A stretch of 64,000 nt of DNA. Origin: Marinobacterium sedimentorum. GTDB taxonomy: Bacteria; Pseudomonadota; Gammaproteobacteria; Pseudomonadales; Balneatricaceae. Position numbers and translations under genes: made by a program. This document shows positions 37,973-46,795 of this stretch, piece after piece; the first letter of the stretch is position 1, and every line of letters begins with the position of its first letter. The notes under the pieces are model-generated. The model saw only the letters and a program-made list of their open reading frames with translations, was not told where the DNA came from and made no database searches. The stretch spans positions 469,183-533,182 of the forward strand of contig NZ_JALDYX010000001.1 in assembly GCF_024267675.1 (NCBI RefSeq), written 5' to 3'.

Positions 37973-38137
37973 AGCAGCCTGTCGGACTTAACACTGACCT
38001 ACTGCGGAAACGCCGATTTTGGCCATTTTTCGTACTCTTTTTCGTTAAATAGAACCACTATTCGCCTCAAAAGAGCCCAAAAACTGCCTCAAAACGGCCA
38101 TTCCCTCGCTACGCTCGGTCAAGTCCGACAGGCTGCT
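37973..38137. mobile_element. MITE-like non-coding element, copy 1 (short form)
   Basis: A 165-base element bounded by perfect 17-bp terminal inverted repeats, AGCAGCCTGTCGGACTT and its complement. It has no coding capacity. Its reverse complement matches the copy at 59663-59897 along the whole length except for one 72-base block missing here. It sits in the 247-base gap between the full-length transketolase and the 3-hydroxyisobutyrate dehydrogenase-like gene, probably inside one operon. I see no clear target-site duplication. Confidence 0.75.
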
Positions 38138-38190
38138 GGGGAGGCGCTACTGAAAATAACTGACTGGATGCGATAAAACGGGGGCCGGAT

Positions 38191-39069
38191 TCAGCCCGTG
38201 CCGTTCAGCACCTGATAACTTCGGATCACCTGGCTGTCATCTGCGCGTCCGTCGCCGCGACCGGACGTCGCGAGGAACAGCTGATGCGCGACCGCCGCCA
38301 GCGGCAGTGCCACCTGGGTCTCGCGTCCGGTTTGCAGCACGATGCCAAGATCCTTGACGAAGATGTCCACCGCGCTGGTGACCAGCGGATCGGCTTCGAG
38401 CATCCGCGGCCCGCGATCCCGGAGCATCCAGCTCGAGGCCGACGAACCGCCCATGATCTCAAGCAGCACCTCAAGATCCACACCGACCTTTGCCGCCAGT
38501 GCAAAGGCTTCGGCAACGACCGCAATGTGCACGCCACACAGCAGCTGGTTCACCGTCTTGACCACCGCGCCCTGTCCGGGCTTGTCGCCGACATGGAAGA
38601 TGCGCTGGCCGATAGCCTGGAATACCGGCAGCACGTCGGCATAGGTGGTGGCCTCGCACGCGGCCATGATGGTCAGCGAACCCGCGACAGCCCCGGCGAC
38701 GCCCCCCGACACCGGTGCGTCGACAAAGCGCCGGCCGGAAGCGGCCACCTGTTCGGCGATACGCTCGACACCGCCAGGCGGACAGGTAGCCATCAGGCAG
38801 ACCGTGCCACCGTCGTTCAGCGCCGCCAGTGCGCCGTTGGCAAACAGCACCTGTTCCGCCTGGGCGGCATTGACGACCATCAAAATCAGCACATCGGCAC
38901 CGGTGGCCGCCTCGACGGCCGAGGCTGCAGGCTCGGCTCCGGCCTCGGCCAGTGCCGCCAGTGCGTTGGGGTTAAGGTCGATGCCGCGCAGGCGAAAGCC
39001 GCCGGCAAGCAGATTTTTGGCCATAGGCAGCCCCATCGCGCCGAGGCCGGCGAATGCAATCGTCTTCAT
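38191..39069 (-). CDS. 3-Hydroxyisobutyrate dehydrogenase-family (beta-hydroxyacid) dehydrogenase
   Basis: A 292-residue NAD(P) enzyme with the N-terminal loop GLGAMGLPMAKNLL, the substrate motif FVDAPVSGGVAGA and the catalytic lysine in GAVVKTVNQLL. The family includes tartronate semialdehyde reductase, L-threonate dehydrogenase and sulfolactaldehyde reductase; motifs do not separate these. I chose the ATG at 39069 as the canonical start (MKTIAFAGLG); the frame extends 21 codons upstream. It follows the TRAP large permease by 64 bases in the same operon. Confidence 0.87.
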   Translation of the reverse strand: MKTIAFAGLGAMGLPMAKNLLAGGFRLRGIDLNPNALAALAEAGAEPAASAVEAATGADVLILMVVNAAQAEQVLFANGALAALNDGGTVCLMATCPPGGVERIAEQVAASGRRFVDAPVSGGVAGAVAGSLTIMAACEATTYADVLPVFQAIGQRIFHVGDKPGQGAVVKTVNQLLCGVHIAVVAEAFALAAKVGVDLEVLLEIMGGSSASSWMLRDRGPRMLEADPLVTSAVDIFVKDLGIVLQTGRETQVALPLAAVAHQLFLATSGRGDGRADDSQVIRSYQVLNGTG

Positions 39070-39133
39070 TGTTGTTGTCCGTATCAGTCGTGTATTGGAC
39101 GGGCGGCCCCGGTGATCACGGGGCCGGCCCATA

Positions 39134-40393
39134 TCAGTACAGGGTGAAGCCCGGTACGAAGGAGATCAGTCCCAGAACCGAGATCGCCACCAGATAGAAT
39201 GGCCAGAGTTCACGGGCGATCTTGCCGACCGGCTCGCGCGAAATGGCTGCGGCAATGAACAGGGTGGTGCCGACCGGCGGCGTGAACAGACCGATACTCA
39301 GGTTGACCGCCATCATGACGCCAAGCTGCACCAGGTCCAGACCGATGGCGTTGCCGATGGCGACGAAGGTCGGGCCGAGCAGCAGGATCGCCGCCGGCAG
39401 GTCGAGGAACATGCCGACCATCAGCATGATCAGGTTCATCATCAGAATGATCATCACCGGCGACTTGAGCGTCTCCAGCGCCCATTCGGCGACATGGGTC
39501 GGGATCGCTTCCACCGTCAGCACGTAGCCCACCAGGTTCGACGCCGCAATGACCAGCATCACCACCCCGGTGGTAACAGCGGTATGGGACAGCGCCTCAT
39601 ACAGGCGACGGACCGTCAGGTCACGGTAGATGACCGAGCTGACGAACAGCCCATAGGCGACAGCGAGCACGCTCACCTCGGTGGGGGTCGCGATACCGGC
39701 ACGCAGCAACACCACGATAAAGGCCGGCATGGCCAGCGCCGGCGCTGCATTAAGCGTCGCGCGCAGGATATCGCGTGGCGTCACCTTGGCGGTCAGACGC
39801 TTGAAGCCACGCAGACGCCCGGACAGGTAACAGACCAGCATGAATCCTGAGCACAGCAGCAGGCCCGGTAGCACCCCGGCCAGGAACAGTGCAGCGATCG
39901 ACTGGTTGGAGACGGTCGCGAACAGGATCAGTGGAATCGACGGCGGAATCAGGCCGGCGATGACCGACGACGACGCCGTGGCCGAGGCGGCAAACGCGGC
40001 CGGATAGCCTTCGCGCTTTTGCCAGGGGATCAGCATGGCGCCGAGTGCCGAGGCTTCGGCCACTGCCGAGCCGGAGACGCCGCCGAATACGGTCGACCCA
40101 ACCACCGTCACCTGCCCGAGCCCGCCGTGGAAACGTCCCACCAGCGAGGTGGCGAAATGGATCAGTCGCTTGCCCAGCTCGCCCCCCATCATCAGGCTGC
40201 CGGACAGCATGAAGAACGGAATCGCCAGTAGCGGGAAGCTCTGCGTCGGCTGAAAGATTTTCACCACCGCGGCCACGGCCGGTATGCCGCCGACGGTGAT
40301 AGCGGCCAGGCCGGAGCTGATGACAAGCGCATAGCCCACCGGCATGGCCAGCATCAGCAGGACGCCAAACACGAGGATCATTGCAATAGTCAT
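39134..40393 (-). CDS. TRAP transporter large permease (DctM family)
   Basis: A 419-residue inner-membrane protein with about 12 helices, the channel-forming subunit of a tripartite periplasmic transporter driven by sodium or proton gradients. Family segments include IPFFMLSGSLM, VFGGVSGSAVAEASALGAML, SVIAGLIPPSIPLILFA and GLFTPPVGTTLFIAA. Its ATG overlaps the small permease stop by 4 bases. Confidence 0.95.
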   Translation of the reverse strand: MTIAMILVFGVLLMLAMPVGYALVISSGLAAITVGGIPAVAAVVKIFQPTQSFPLLAIPFFMLSGSLMMGGELGKRLIHFATSLVGRFHGGLGQVTVVGSTVFGGVSGSAVAEASALGAMLIPWQKREGYPAAFAASATASSSVIAGLIPPSIPLILFATVSNQSIAALFLAGVLPGLLLCSGFMLVCYLSGRLRGFKRLTAKVTPRDILRATLNAAPALAMPAFIVVLLRAGIATPTEVSVLAVAYGLFVSSVIYRDLTVRRLYEALSHTAVTTGVVMLVIAASNLVGYVLTVEAIPTHVAEWALETLKSPVMIILMMNLIMLMVGMFLDLPAAILLLGPTFVAIGNAIGLDLVQLGVMMAVNLSIGLFTPPVGTTLFIAAAISREPVGKIARELWPFYLVAISVLGLISFVPGFTLY

Positions 40394-40953
40394 ACGTCCT
40401 CCTCAACATGATGCACGCGCACACTCAGCGGGTCGCTGGCCAGCAGCAGGCGTACGAAGGTACTCAGCGCCGTTATACCCAGGCCGACGAAACCGACGAT
40501 CAGCGCCATGTAGGCCCAGCGCGACGAGATACCGGTGACCGGATACACTTCGCTGCCGGTGATCTCGATGACATCAAGGCCGACCCAGGCGAGGTAGAAA
40601 AAGGTCGCCGCCACCAGCGCCTGCAACGCGAGCATCAGGATGCGGTTGCCGGCGGTTCCCAGCAGGGTATTGATGGCGCAGACAGCGATATGCTGCCCGC
40701 GCTGGGCGGCCAGCACGACGCCGCTCATGACCAGCCATGGGAACAGGATATTGGGCATCTCGGTGGGCCATCCCATGCCCTGATTGGTTAAGTAGCGGAC
40801 GATCACCTCGGCCATCAGTGACACAAACATGATGACGAGGGCCGAGATCGCGATCACCGAGCCGGCGACCACGATCGAGGAGTCCACCCACTTCACCACC
40901 GAGCCCGTGAGGCCGTTCGCCATCACAGTATTGGGGGAGTGGGTAGTATTCAT
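40390..40953 (-). CDS. TRAP transporter small permease (DctQ family)
   Basis: A 187-residue, four-helix membrane subunit that links the binding protein to the large permease. Typical features are EVIVRYLTNQGMGWPTEMPN after helix 1 and the VYPVTGISSRWAYMALIVG segment before helix 4. I chose the ATG at 40953 because it overlaps the binding-protein stop (ATGA) and has GGAGG upstream; the open frame continues 19 codons further. Confidence 0.92.
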   Translation of the reverse strand: MNTTHSPNTVMANGLTGSVVKWVDSSIVVAGSVIAISALVIMFVSLMAEVIVRYLTNQGMGWPTEMPNILFPWLVMSGVVLAAQRGQHIAVCAINTLLGTAGNRILMLALQALVAATFFYLAWVGLDVIEITGSEVYPVTGISSRWAYMALIVGFVGLGITALSTFVRLLLASDPLSVRVHHVEEDV

Positions 40954-41921
40954 TGTTTGGCAGCCTCCGACACAACCAGCTTGACCAGTTCCGGGTATTG
41001 CTTCTCCCACTTGGCGTAAACGGACTGGGTCTTCTCGATGAACGGCGCCTGATCCACCTTGTTGATGATCACGCCGGCGTCGGTCAGTTTCTGGCGCAGA
41101 TCGGCGTCGGCCGCCAGCGACATCTCGCGGTTGAGTGTGCCGGCCTCAACGGCGGCTTCCTTCACCGCCTGCTGATCTTCCGGCGACAGCTGGCTCATGA
41201 TCATCTTGCTCGCCAGCAGCGGCGTGGTCTCGTACTTGTGGCCGGTGAGGGAGATGTACTTCTGGACTTCGTAGAGCTTGGACGAATAGATGTTCATCAG
41301 CGGATTCTCCTGACCGTCGAACACGCCTTGCTGCAGCGCGATGTAGAGCTCGGAGAATGCCAGCGGGGCCGGGTTGGCGCCCAGCGAGTTGAAGATGTCC
41401 AGGGTCACTGGATCGGGCGGAGTACGCAGCTTGATACCCGCGAGGTCTTCCGGCTTGGTGATCGGACGCACATTGTTGCTGACCTGGCGGATGCCGTTGT
41501 CCCACAGCGCCAGCAGCACCAGGCCCTTGTCCTGCGCCAGCTCGTTGAGCTTGTCGCCGACGGGACCGTCGACAACCTTGTAGGCATGGGGCAGATCACG
41601 GAACAGGAACGGCAGCCCAAGCACCCCGAATTCAGGCACAACGCTGGACGTGGTGCCCTGCGAGTTGGCACTAAAGGCCAAGGTGCCCAGGCGCATGTTG
41701 GTGATGGATTCGGCATCGTCGCCATACTGTGCGCTGCCGCCAACCTCTACCTTGACGCGCCCGTCAGTCTTCTGCTCAACCAGCTCGGCAAATTTCAGCG
41801 ACGCCTCGGCCTTGGGGTTGCCCGGCGCCGCGTTGTGCGACAGACGCAGTACCTGTTCCGCCCAGCTTGAGGACGCCGTGAGCGCCAGGCCCGCTGCAAG
41901 TGCGATCAGTGTCTTTTTCAT
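40950..41921 (-). CDS. TRAP transporter periplasmic solute-binding protein (DctP family)
   Basis: A 323-residue protein with a signal peptide (MKKTLIALAAGLALTASSSW, cleaved after WA). The mature part has the DctP fold, with the ligand arginine in AGIKLRTPPDPVT that binds a carboxylate in most family members, and FSELYIALQQGVFDGQENP. This suggests that the imported substrate is an acid. It is first of the three TRAP genes and lies 179 bases after the SDR gene. Confidence 0.93.
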   Translation of the reverse strand: MKKTLIALAAGLALTASSSWAEQVLRLSHNAAPGNPKAEASLKFAELVEQKTDGRVKVEVGGSAQYGDDAESITNMRLGTLAFSANSQGTTSSVVPEFGVLGLPFLFRDLPHAYKVVDGPVGDKLNELAQDKGLVLLALWDNGIRQVSNNVRPITKPEDLAGIKLRTPPDPVTLDIFNSLGANPAPLAFSELYIALQQGVFDGQENPLMNIYSSKLYEVQKYISLTGHKYETTPLLASKMIMSQLSPEDQQAVKEAAVEAGTLNREMSLAADADLRQKLTDAGVIINKVDQAPFIEKTQSVYAKWEKQYPELVKLVVSEAAKQ

Positions 41922-42100
41922 GACTGTTTCCTTCTATTGTTTTTGTGATAGTTCAGGATATCGTGGCGACGCCACGCAGATTGAAATCGATTCTATTGCG
42001 ACTGCGCCCTCCTGTCGTCCGTAGTGCGGCAGAGATGGGCTTGATGTCGACAATTTTCCACTGTTTTTCAAAAAGTTACGCCGTCCGTGGCGGTACGGTA

Positions 42101-42865
42101 TCAACCGTGAATCAGCATGCCGCCGTTGACATCGATCACGGCGCCGGTGATGTAGGACGACAGGTCGGACGCCAGGAACAGGTAGGCACTAGCGACTTCG
42201 CCGGCATTGCCCAGGCGATTCAACGGAATACTCGCGGCGATGTCACTTTTCTGCTGGTCACTCAGTTTACCGGCACTGATATCGGTCTGAATCAGGCCCG
42301 GGGTAACGCAGTTGACGCGAATGTTTTCGGGGCCGAATTCCCGCGCCATTGCCTTTGCCAGACCCAGCACGCCGGCCTTGGCCGCCGAGTAGTGCGGACC
42401 ACCGAGGATGCCGCCGCCGCGCTGGGCCGAGACGGAGGACATGCAGGCGATCGAGCCCGACTGCTGCTTCTGCATCTGCGGGATAACGGCCTGCGACAGG
42501 TACAGCACACCGCGCAGGTTGACGTCGAGAATGCGGTCCCAGCTAGCCGGGTCAATTTCGAGCGTTTTCACCGGCTGGGTGATGCCGGCATTGTTGATCA
42601 GGATGTCGATCCGGCCGAATTCCTCGACCGCACGCTCTGCAGCTTTCACACACGCGTCCTTGTCGGTGACATTGCAGGCATAGCCACGATGCTGAGGGCC
42701 GATCGCAGCAGCAGCTTCGGCCGCAGCCTGTTCGTCGAGGTCGAGAATGATGACGTTGGCACCGTGGCTGGCGAACAGGCGGGCAGTAGCCAGGCCGATA
42801 CCACGCGCAGATGCTGCGCCGGAAATCATCGCGACCTTGTCCTGAAGAAGAAGCGAGTTGCTCAT
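42101..42865 (-). CDS. Short-chain dehydrogenase/reductase (SDR), classical type
   Basis: A 254-residue NAD(P)-dependent oxidoreductase with the cofactor loop SGAASARGIGLATARLFA, the NNAG motif ILINNAGITQP, catalytic serine in MSSVSAQRGGG and YxxxK in HYSAAKAG. It ends with the usual YITGAVIDVNGG. It probably oxidises a hydroxyl group of a sugar, polyol or sugar acid in this locus. It lies 50 bases after the split transketolase genes. Confidence 0.9.
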   Translation of the reverse strand: MSNSLLLQDKVAMISGAASARGIGLATARLFASHGANVIILDLDEQAAAEAAAAIGPQHRGYACNVTDKDACVKAAERAVEEFGRIDILINNAGITQPVKTLEIDPASWDRILDVNLRGVLYLSQAVIPQMQKQQSGSIACMSSVSAQRGGGILGGPHYSAAKAGVLGLAKAMAREFGPENIRVNCVTPGLIQTDISAGKLSDQQKSDIAASIPLNRLGNAGEVASAYLFLASDLSSYITGAVIDVNGGMLIHG

Positions 42866-42915
42866 GATGTAATCCCGTTATTGTGTTTTTGTGGATACGT
42901 ATCGGTGATTTGCGT

Positions 42916-43914
42916 TCAGCTGATCCAGCTCTTGATGGTCTCGGCCATCACGTTGGTCGAAATGCCGTAGCGATCGTGCAGCGTCGGCAGCGCACCGGCA
43001 TCGAGGAACGCATCGGGCAGCGCGATATGGCGGAATTGAGGCGTAACACCGGCGCGCAGCAGCTCGGTGCCGATCGCCTCGCCGAGACCGCCGATCGAGG
43101 TGTGGTTCTCGGCCACCACCACCAGACGGCCGGAACGGCCTGCCTCGCGCAGGATGGTCGAGGTGTCCAGGGGCTTGATCGTCGCGACATGCAGTACCGC
43201 CACATCGACGTTGTCGCGCGCAAGTTCCTTGGCGACCTCGAGAGCCCGCATGGTCATGATGCCGGATGAGATCACCAGCACATCGCGACCGTCACGCACC
43301 AGCTTGGCCTTGCCGAGTTCGAACTTGTAGTTGTACTCGTCCAGCACCAGCGGCACATGGCCCCGCAGCAGGCGCATGTAGACCGGCCCGTTGTGATCCG
43401 CCACCGCCGGCACCATCTGCTCGATATCGAGCGCATCACAGGGATCGATGACGGTCATGCCCGGCATGGCCCGCATCAGGGCCAGGTCTTCCGCCGCCTG
43501 ATGACTGGGGCCATAGCCGGTGGTCAGACCCGGCAGCGCGCCGGCAATCTTGACGTTCAGCTTGTCCTCGGCGATCGCCTGGTGCATAAAATCGTAAGCG
43601 CGACGGGTGGCGAATACCGAGTAGGTGGTGACGAACGGCATCGCGCCTTCATGCGCGAAGCCGGCGGCCGCGCCCATCAGCAACTGTTCGGCCATGCCCA
43701 TCTGGTAGAAGCGCTCAGGAAAGGCCTTGGCAAAGATGTGCAGATCGGTGTACTTGCCAAGGTCCGCCGTCATGCCGACGATCTCGGGACGCTCTGCGGC
43801 AAGTTCGACCAGCGCATGTCCGAAGGGTGCAGACTGGGTCTTCTGACCTTCAGACGCGATCGAGGCGATCATTGCCGAGGTCTTGAGCTTGGGTTTCTGG
43901 GTTGTGGTGCTCAT
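42916..43914 (-). CDS. Split transketolase, C-terminal (pyrimidine/Tkt-C) subunit
   Basis: A 332-residue protein matching the second half of transketolase. The catalytic glutamate is in YQMGMAEQLLMGAAAGFA; the family pattern continues with PFVTTYSVFATRRAYD and ends with the transketolase C-terminal domain (VAENHTSIGGLGEAIGTEL). I chose the ATG at 43914 because it overlaps the N-subunit stop by 4 bases; the frame extends 14 codons upstream. Known split transketolases include the apulose-4-phosphate and 6-deoxy-6-sulfofructose enzymes, but specificity cannot be read here. Confidence 0.9.
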   Translation of the reverse strand: MSTTTQKPKLKTSAMIASIASEGQKTQSAPFGHALVELAAERPEIVGMTADLGKYTDLHIFAKAFPERFYQMGMAEQLLMGAAAGFAHEGAMPFVTTYSVFATRRAYDFMHQAIAEDKLNVKIAGALPGLTTGYGPSHQAAEDLALMRAMPGMTVIDPCDALDIEQMVPAVADHNGPVYMRLLRGHVPLVLDEYNYKFELGKAKLVRDGRDVLVISSGIMTMRALEVAKELARDNVDVAVLHVATIKPLDTSTILREAGRSGRLVVVAENHTSIGGLGEAIGTELLRAGVTPQFRHIALPDAFLDAGALPTLHDRYGISTNVMAETIKSWIS

Positions 43915-44765
43915 GCTGTCCTCCCGGCTTCCAGCGCTTGCAGGGCGAGCTGCCATTCGTGCTCGTCGACGCGGATAAAGTGGTTCTTTTCGCGGGCTTC
44001 AAGAAACGGCACGCCGCAGCCCATGCGGGTATCAGCAATGATCATCCGCGGTTTCGGTTCGGGGTGATTGCGTGCGGCATCAAAGGCATTGGCGACAGCC
44101 TCGATATCGTTGCCGTCGACACGCTGTGTGAACCAGCCGAAGGCTTCCATCTTGTCGACCAGCGGCTCGAAGGCCATGATCTGGCTGGAAGGACCGTCAG
44201 CCTGCTGGTTATTGACGTCGACGATGGCGATCAGGTTGTCGAGCTTCCAGTGGGCGGCCGACATCAGGCCTTCCCAGATGGCGCCCTCGTCGAGTTCGCC
44301 ATCGGAAAACAGCGTGTAGACGAAGGCATCCGACTCCTTGCGCTTGAGGCCCAGGCAATGGCCGACGGCAATGGTCAGGCCCTGGCCGAGGGAGCCACCC
44401 GACATTTCCATGCCCGGGGTGTAGCTGGCCATGCCGGACATCGGCAGCCGGCTGTCGTCACTACCGTAGGTTTCGAGTTCCGCTTCGGAGATGATGCCCC
44501 CTTCGATCAGCGCGGCATACAGCGCGATCGCATAGTGGCCATTGGACAGCAGGAAGCGGTCGCGGCCGTCCCATTTTGGGTCTTCGGGGCGGTACGTCAT
44601 GGCATGGCAGTAGGCCACTGCCAGTACGTCGGCGATATCAAGTGCCTGACCGACATAGCCTTGACCCTGGACTTCACCCATCAGCAGCGCGTAGCGCCGG
44701 ATGCGGTAGGCATGGTCCATGAGCTTTGCCAAGTCGGCGCGGGTGGGTTTTATGCTTGTATCCAC
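43911..44765 (-). CDS. Split transketolase, N-terminal (ThDP/Mg-binding) subunit
   Basis: A 284-residue protein matching the first half of transketolase. The ThDP motif is LFSDGELDEGAIWEG with VDVNNQQADG as the metal partner; RDRFLLSNGHYAIALYAAL and MEMSGGSLGQGLTIAVG are also typical. It is the first gene of the nine-gene minus-strand locus and is coupled to the C-terminal subunit by an ATGA overlap. The divergent LysR gene starts 202 bases away. Confidence 0.9.
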   Translation of the reverse strand: MDTSIKPTRADLAKLMDHAYRIRRYALLMGEVQGQGYVGQALDIADVLAVAYCHAMTYRPEDPKWDGRDRFLLSNGHYAIALYAALIEGGIISEAELETYGSDDSRLPMSGMASYTPGMEMSGGSLGQGLTIAVGHCLGLKRKESDAFVYTLFSDGELDEGAIWEGLMSAAHWKLDNLIAIVDVNNQQADGPSSQIMAFEPLVDKMEAFGWFTQRVDGNDIEAVANAFDAARNHPEPKPRMIIADTRMGCGVPFLEAREKNHFIRVDEHEWQLALQALEAGRTA

Positions 44766-44967
44766 GCGGTTCTCCTCGTTTTAAAGCGCCACCTGTCGGA
44801 GGCGTCCGAAAAATCTGTATTCGTGTTCAGGAGCAGTCCTTGTCAGTACTCGTAGCGGATGCTGTTTCTGCTCTCCGATGAGTCCTGTTTAGGTTATGCG
44901 CTTGGTAACTTGCGCTCAAACGAATTAATATGGCTTACAGATGATCTGAGCTCAGGTGAAAAGTGCC

Positions 44968-45870
44968 ATGCTAAGCAGGGTTCCAATCAAGGCGGTACAG
45001 GCATTTGAAGCAGCTGCACGGCTTTCTTCCTTCGCGCTGGCGGCTGAAGAGCTGTTCGTCACACCGTCGGCCATCAGCCATCAAATCAAACAGTTGGAAG
45101 AGCAGTTCGGGGTGAAACTGTTTCACCGGGTGCACCGGGCGGTGATCCTGACCGACGCCGGCCGGCGCTATGCAGAAGAAGTGACGGGGGCCTTCAGCCG
45201 CATCGATCTGGCGACACGGGAACTCGGACGCACCGCGCGAAGCGATATCCTGACGGTGCACTCGACACCGAGTTTTGCCTCCCAGTGGCTGATGCCACGG
45301 CTGGCGCGCTTCAGTGCCAGCCACCCTGATATAGACGTTAGACTGAATGCCTCCTACCCGGTACCGCCGGATCTGCTGACGCAGGGTGTGGACATCGACA
45401 TCCGCTATGGCCTGCGACGGCTGCAGCCGGCCGGCACCATGGTACTGCCCTTTCCGCCGGAAACCATTGTGCCGATGTGCGCGCCCGAGCTGGCCGAGGG
45501 CGAGCATCCCATCCGCACAGTGGCGGACCTGCAGCACCACTCCCTGATACACAGCGAGATCTGCCTGGTCAGCTGGCGCGACTGGTTGCGCGAGCACCGC
45601 AAGGTGCAACTCGATATCTCCCGGGGTCCGCGCTTCGACCGCTCCTTCATGGCCATCAGCGCGGCGGTCGACGGCATGGGCATACTGCTGGACAGTCTGC
45701 TGCTGGTGCAGCGCGAGCTCGCGAGCGGGCGTCTGGTCGCACCGCTGGGCTTCGACGGCCCCAAGGTCCAGGGTTATACGTTCAACATCCTGAAAAACCA
45801 GGCCGGACTGCCAAAGATCCGCGCCTTTCAGGACTGGCTGTTCGGAGAGCTGGACAGAAACGCGACCTGA
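44968..45870 (+). CDS. LysR-type regulator, GcvA-like
   Basis: A 300-residue regulator with an N-terminal helix-turn-helix (about 5-62; LSSFALAAEELFVTPSAISH and QIKQLEEQFGVKLFHR) and a substrate-binding domain typical of the GcvA/AmpR branch (STPSFASQWLMPRLARF, DIDIRYGLRR). I chose the ATG at 44968, with AGGTG upstream; GTG at 44956 is an alternative. It is divergent from the split transketolase genes and is the likely activator of that locus. A convergent terminator follows. Confidence 0.9.
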   Translation: MLSRVPIKAVQAFEAAARLSSFALAAEELFVTPSAISHQIKQLEEQFGVKLFHRVHRAVILTDAGRRYAEEVTGAFSRIDLATRELGRTARSDILTVHSTPSFASQWLMPRLARFSASHPDIDVRLNASYPVPPDLLTQGVDIDIRYGLRRLQPAGTMVLPFPPETIVPMCAPELAEGEHPIRTVADLQHHSLIHSEICLVSWRDWLREHRKVQLDISRGPRFDRSFMAISAAVDGMGILLDSLLLVQRELASGRLVAPLGFDGPKVQGYTFNILKNQAGLPKIRAFQDWLFGELDRNAT

Positions 45871-45951
45871 GCAGCCCGGTACGCCTTGCAGTCATAGACA
45901 CCAGAGAATAATGCGGACCTACAATACGGCCTGAATTCCCAAACGACAGGC

Positions 45952-45985
45952 AAAAAAATGCGGACATCTCTGTCCGCATTTCTGT
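45952..45985. terminator. Bidirectional terminator between the LysR gene and trmB
   Basis: AAATGCGGACA and TGTCCGCATTT form an 11-bp stem with a TCTC loop, flanked by seven A on the left and a T-rich right side. It serves the plus-strand LysR gene and the minus-strand trmB gene. Confidence 0.85.
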
Positions 45986-46007
45986 TTCGCTGCCGACTGA
46001 TTCAAGA

Positions 46008-46700
46008 TCAGTCGATGCGCTCGAAGATCAGATCCCAGACGCCGTGGCCGAGTTTCTCGCCACGGTTCTGGAACTTGGTCACCGGGCGGAAATCTGGCTG
46101 CGGCGAGAACTCGCCGGCGCCGGCGCTGTTACGATAGCCATCGGCCGCCGACATGACTTCCATCATGTGCTCGGCATAATTTTCCCAGTCGGTCGCCATA
46201 TGGAACTGACCGCCAATTTTCAGCTTGCTGCGCACGGTCTGGGCAAAGGCCGACTGCAGGATGCGGCGCTTGTTGTGCTTTTTCTTGTGCCAGGGATCAG
46301 GGAAGAACAGCTGCAGGCAGTCCAGGCTGCCATCGGGGATGCACTGTGCCAGCACTTCCACAGCATCTTCGGCATAGACACGGATGTTCGTGAGCCCTTC
46401 GGTGCGGGCATTGTTCAGCAGGCGCCCCACACCGGGGCGATGCACTTCGATACCGATGTAGTTTTTCTCCGGCATCTGGCGCGCCATCTGCAACAGGGAA
46501 TCACCCATGCCAAAACCAATCTCCAGCACCAGCGGCGCTTCACGCCCAAAAAGAGTAGCCGGCTCTATCATGCCGGCGGCGATTTCCAGCCCCAATTCGG
46601 GCCAGGCTTCGTCCAGCCCACGCTGCTGGCCTTCGGTCATGCGCCCTGCGCGCAGGACAAAGCTGCGCACTGTGCGCATCGGTTTCTGCTCTTCAGTCAT
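46008..46700 (-). CDS. trmB: tRNA (guanine-N7-)-methyltransferase
   Basis: A 230-residue SAM-dependent enzyme that makes m7G46 in tRNA. Motifs are [18 protein letters not shown] at the N-terminus, [18 protein letters not shown] (SAM site), [34 protein letters not shown] and the C-terminal [17 protein letters not shown]. It lies downstream of thiG (95 bases) at the end of the DUF423-thiS-thiG-trmB gene run. Confidence 0.96.
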   Translation of the reverse strand: MTEEQKPMRTVRSFVLRAGRMTEGQQRGLDEAWPELGLEIAAGMIEPATLFGREAPLVLEIGFGMGDSLLQMARQMPEKNYIGIEVHRPGVGRLLNNARTEGLTNIRVYAEDAVEVLAQCIPDGSLDCLQLFFPDPWHKKKHNKRRILQSAFAQTVRSKLKIGGQFHMATDWENYAEHMMEVMSAADGYRNSAGAGEFSPQPDFRPVTKFQNRGEKLGHGVWDLIFERID

Positions 46701-46795
46701 TCTCGGCTTACTTGGATTTTCGGGTTACAGGTTTGCGTGTCGGCTAACGCCGGGCGGGCCAGAAATCACCTGGACGCCCGGTGTTAACAGCAGCA

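Noticed and set aside
35268..37991. A 907-codon plus-strand frame opposite the transketolase and hydroxyacid dehydrogenase genes
   Set aside because: It runs across two well-supported genes and their gap. Its Arg/His/Gly-rich composition is typical of antisense frames in high-GC DNA.
37974..38136. The paired ends of copy 1 as a simple transcription terminator
   Set aside because: The arms are over 120 bases apart and the interior matches the second copy, so it is a repeated element rather than a terminator.
44785..44810. CCTGTCGGA upstream of the split transketolase, resembling the terminal repeat of the MITE-like element
   Set aside because: Only 9 bases match, and there is no second end nearby.
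34974..45870. The transketolase/TRAP locus as a known sulfoquinovose or apiose pathway
   Set aside because: The split transketolase would fit, but the sulfoquinovosidase, isomerase, kinase and lactonase genes that define those pathways are not present in the window.
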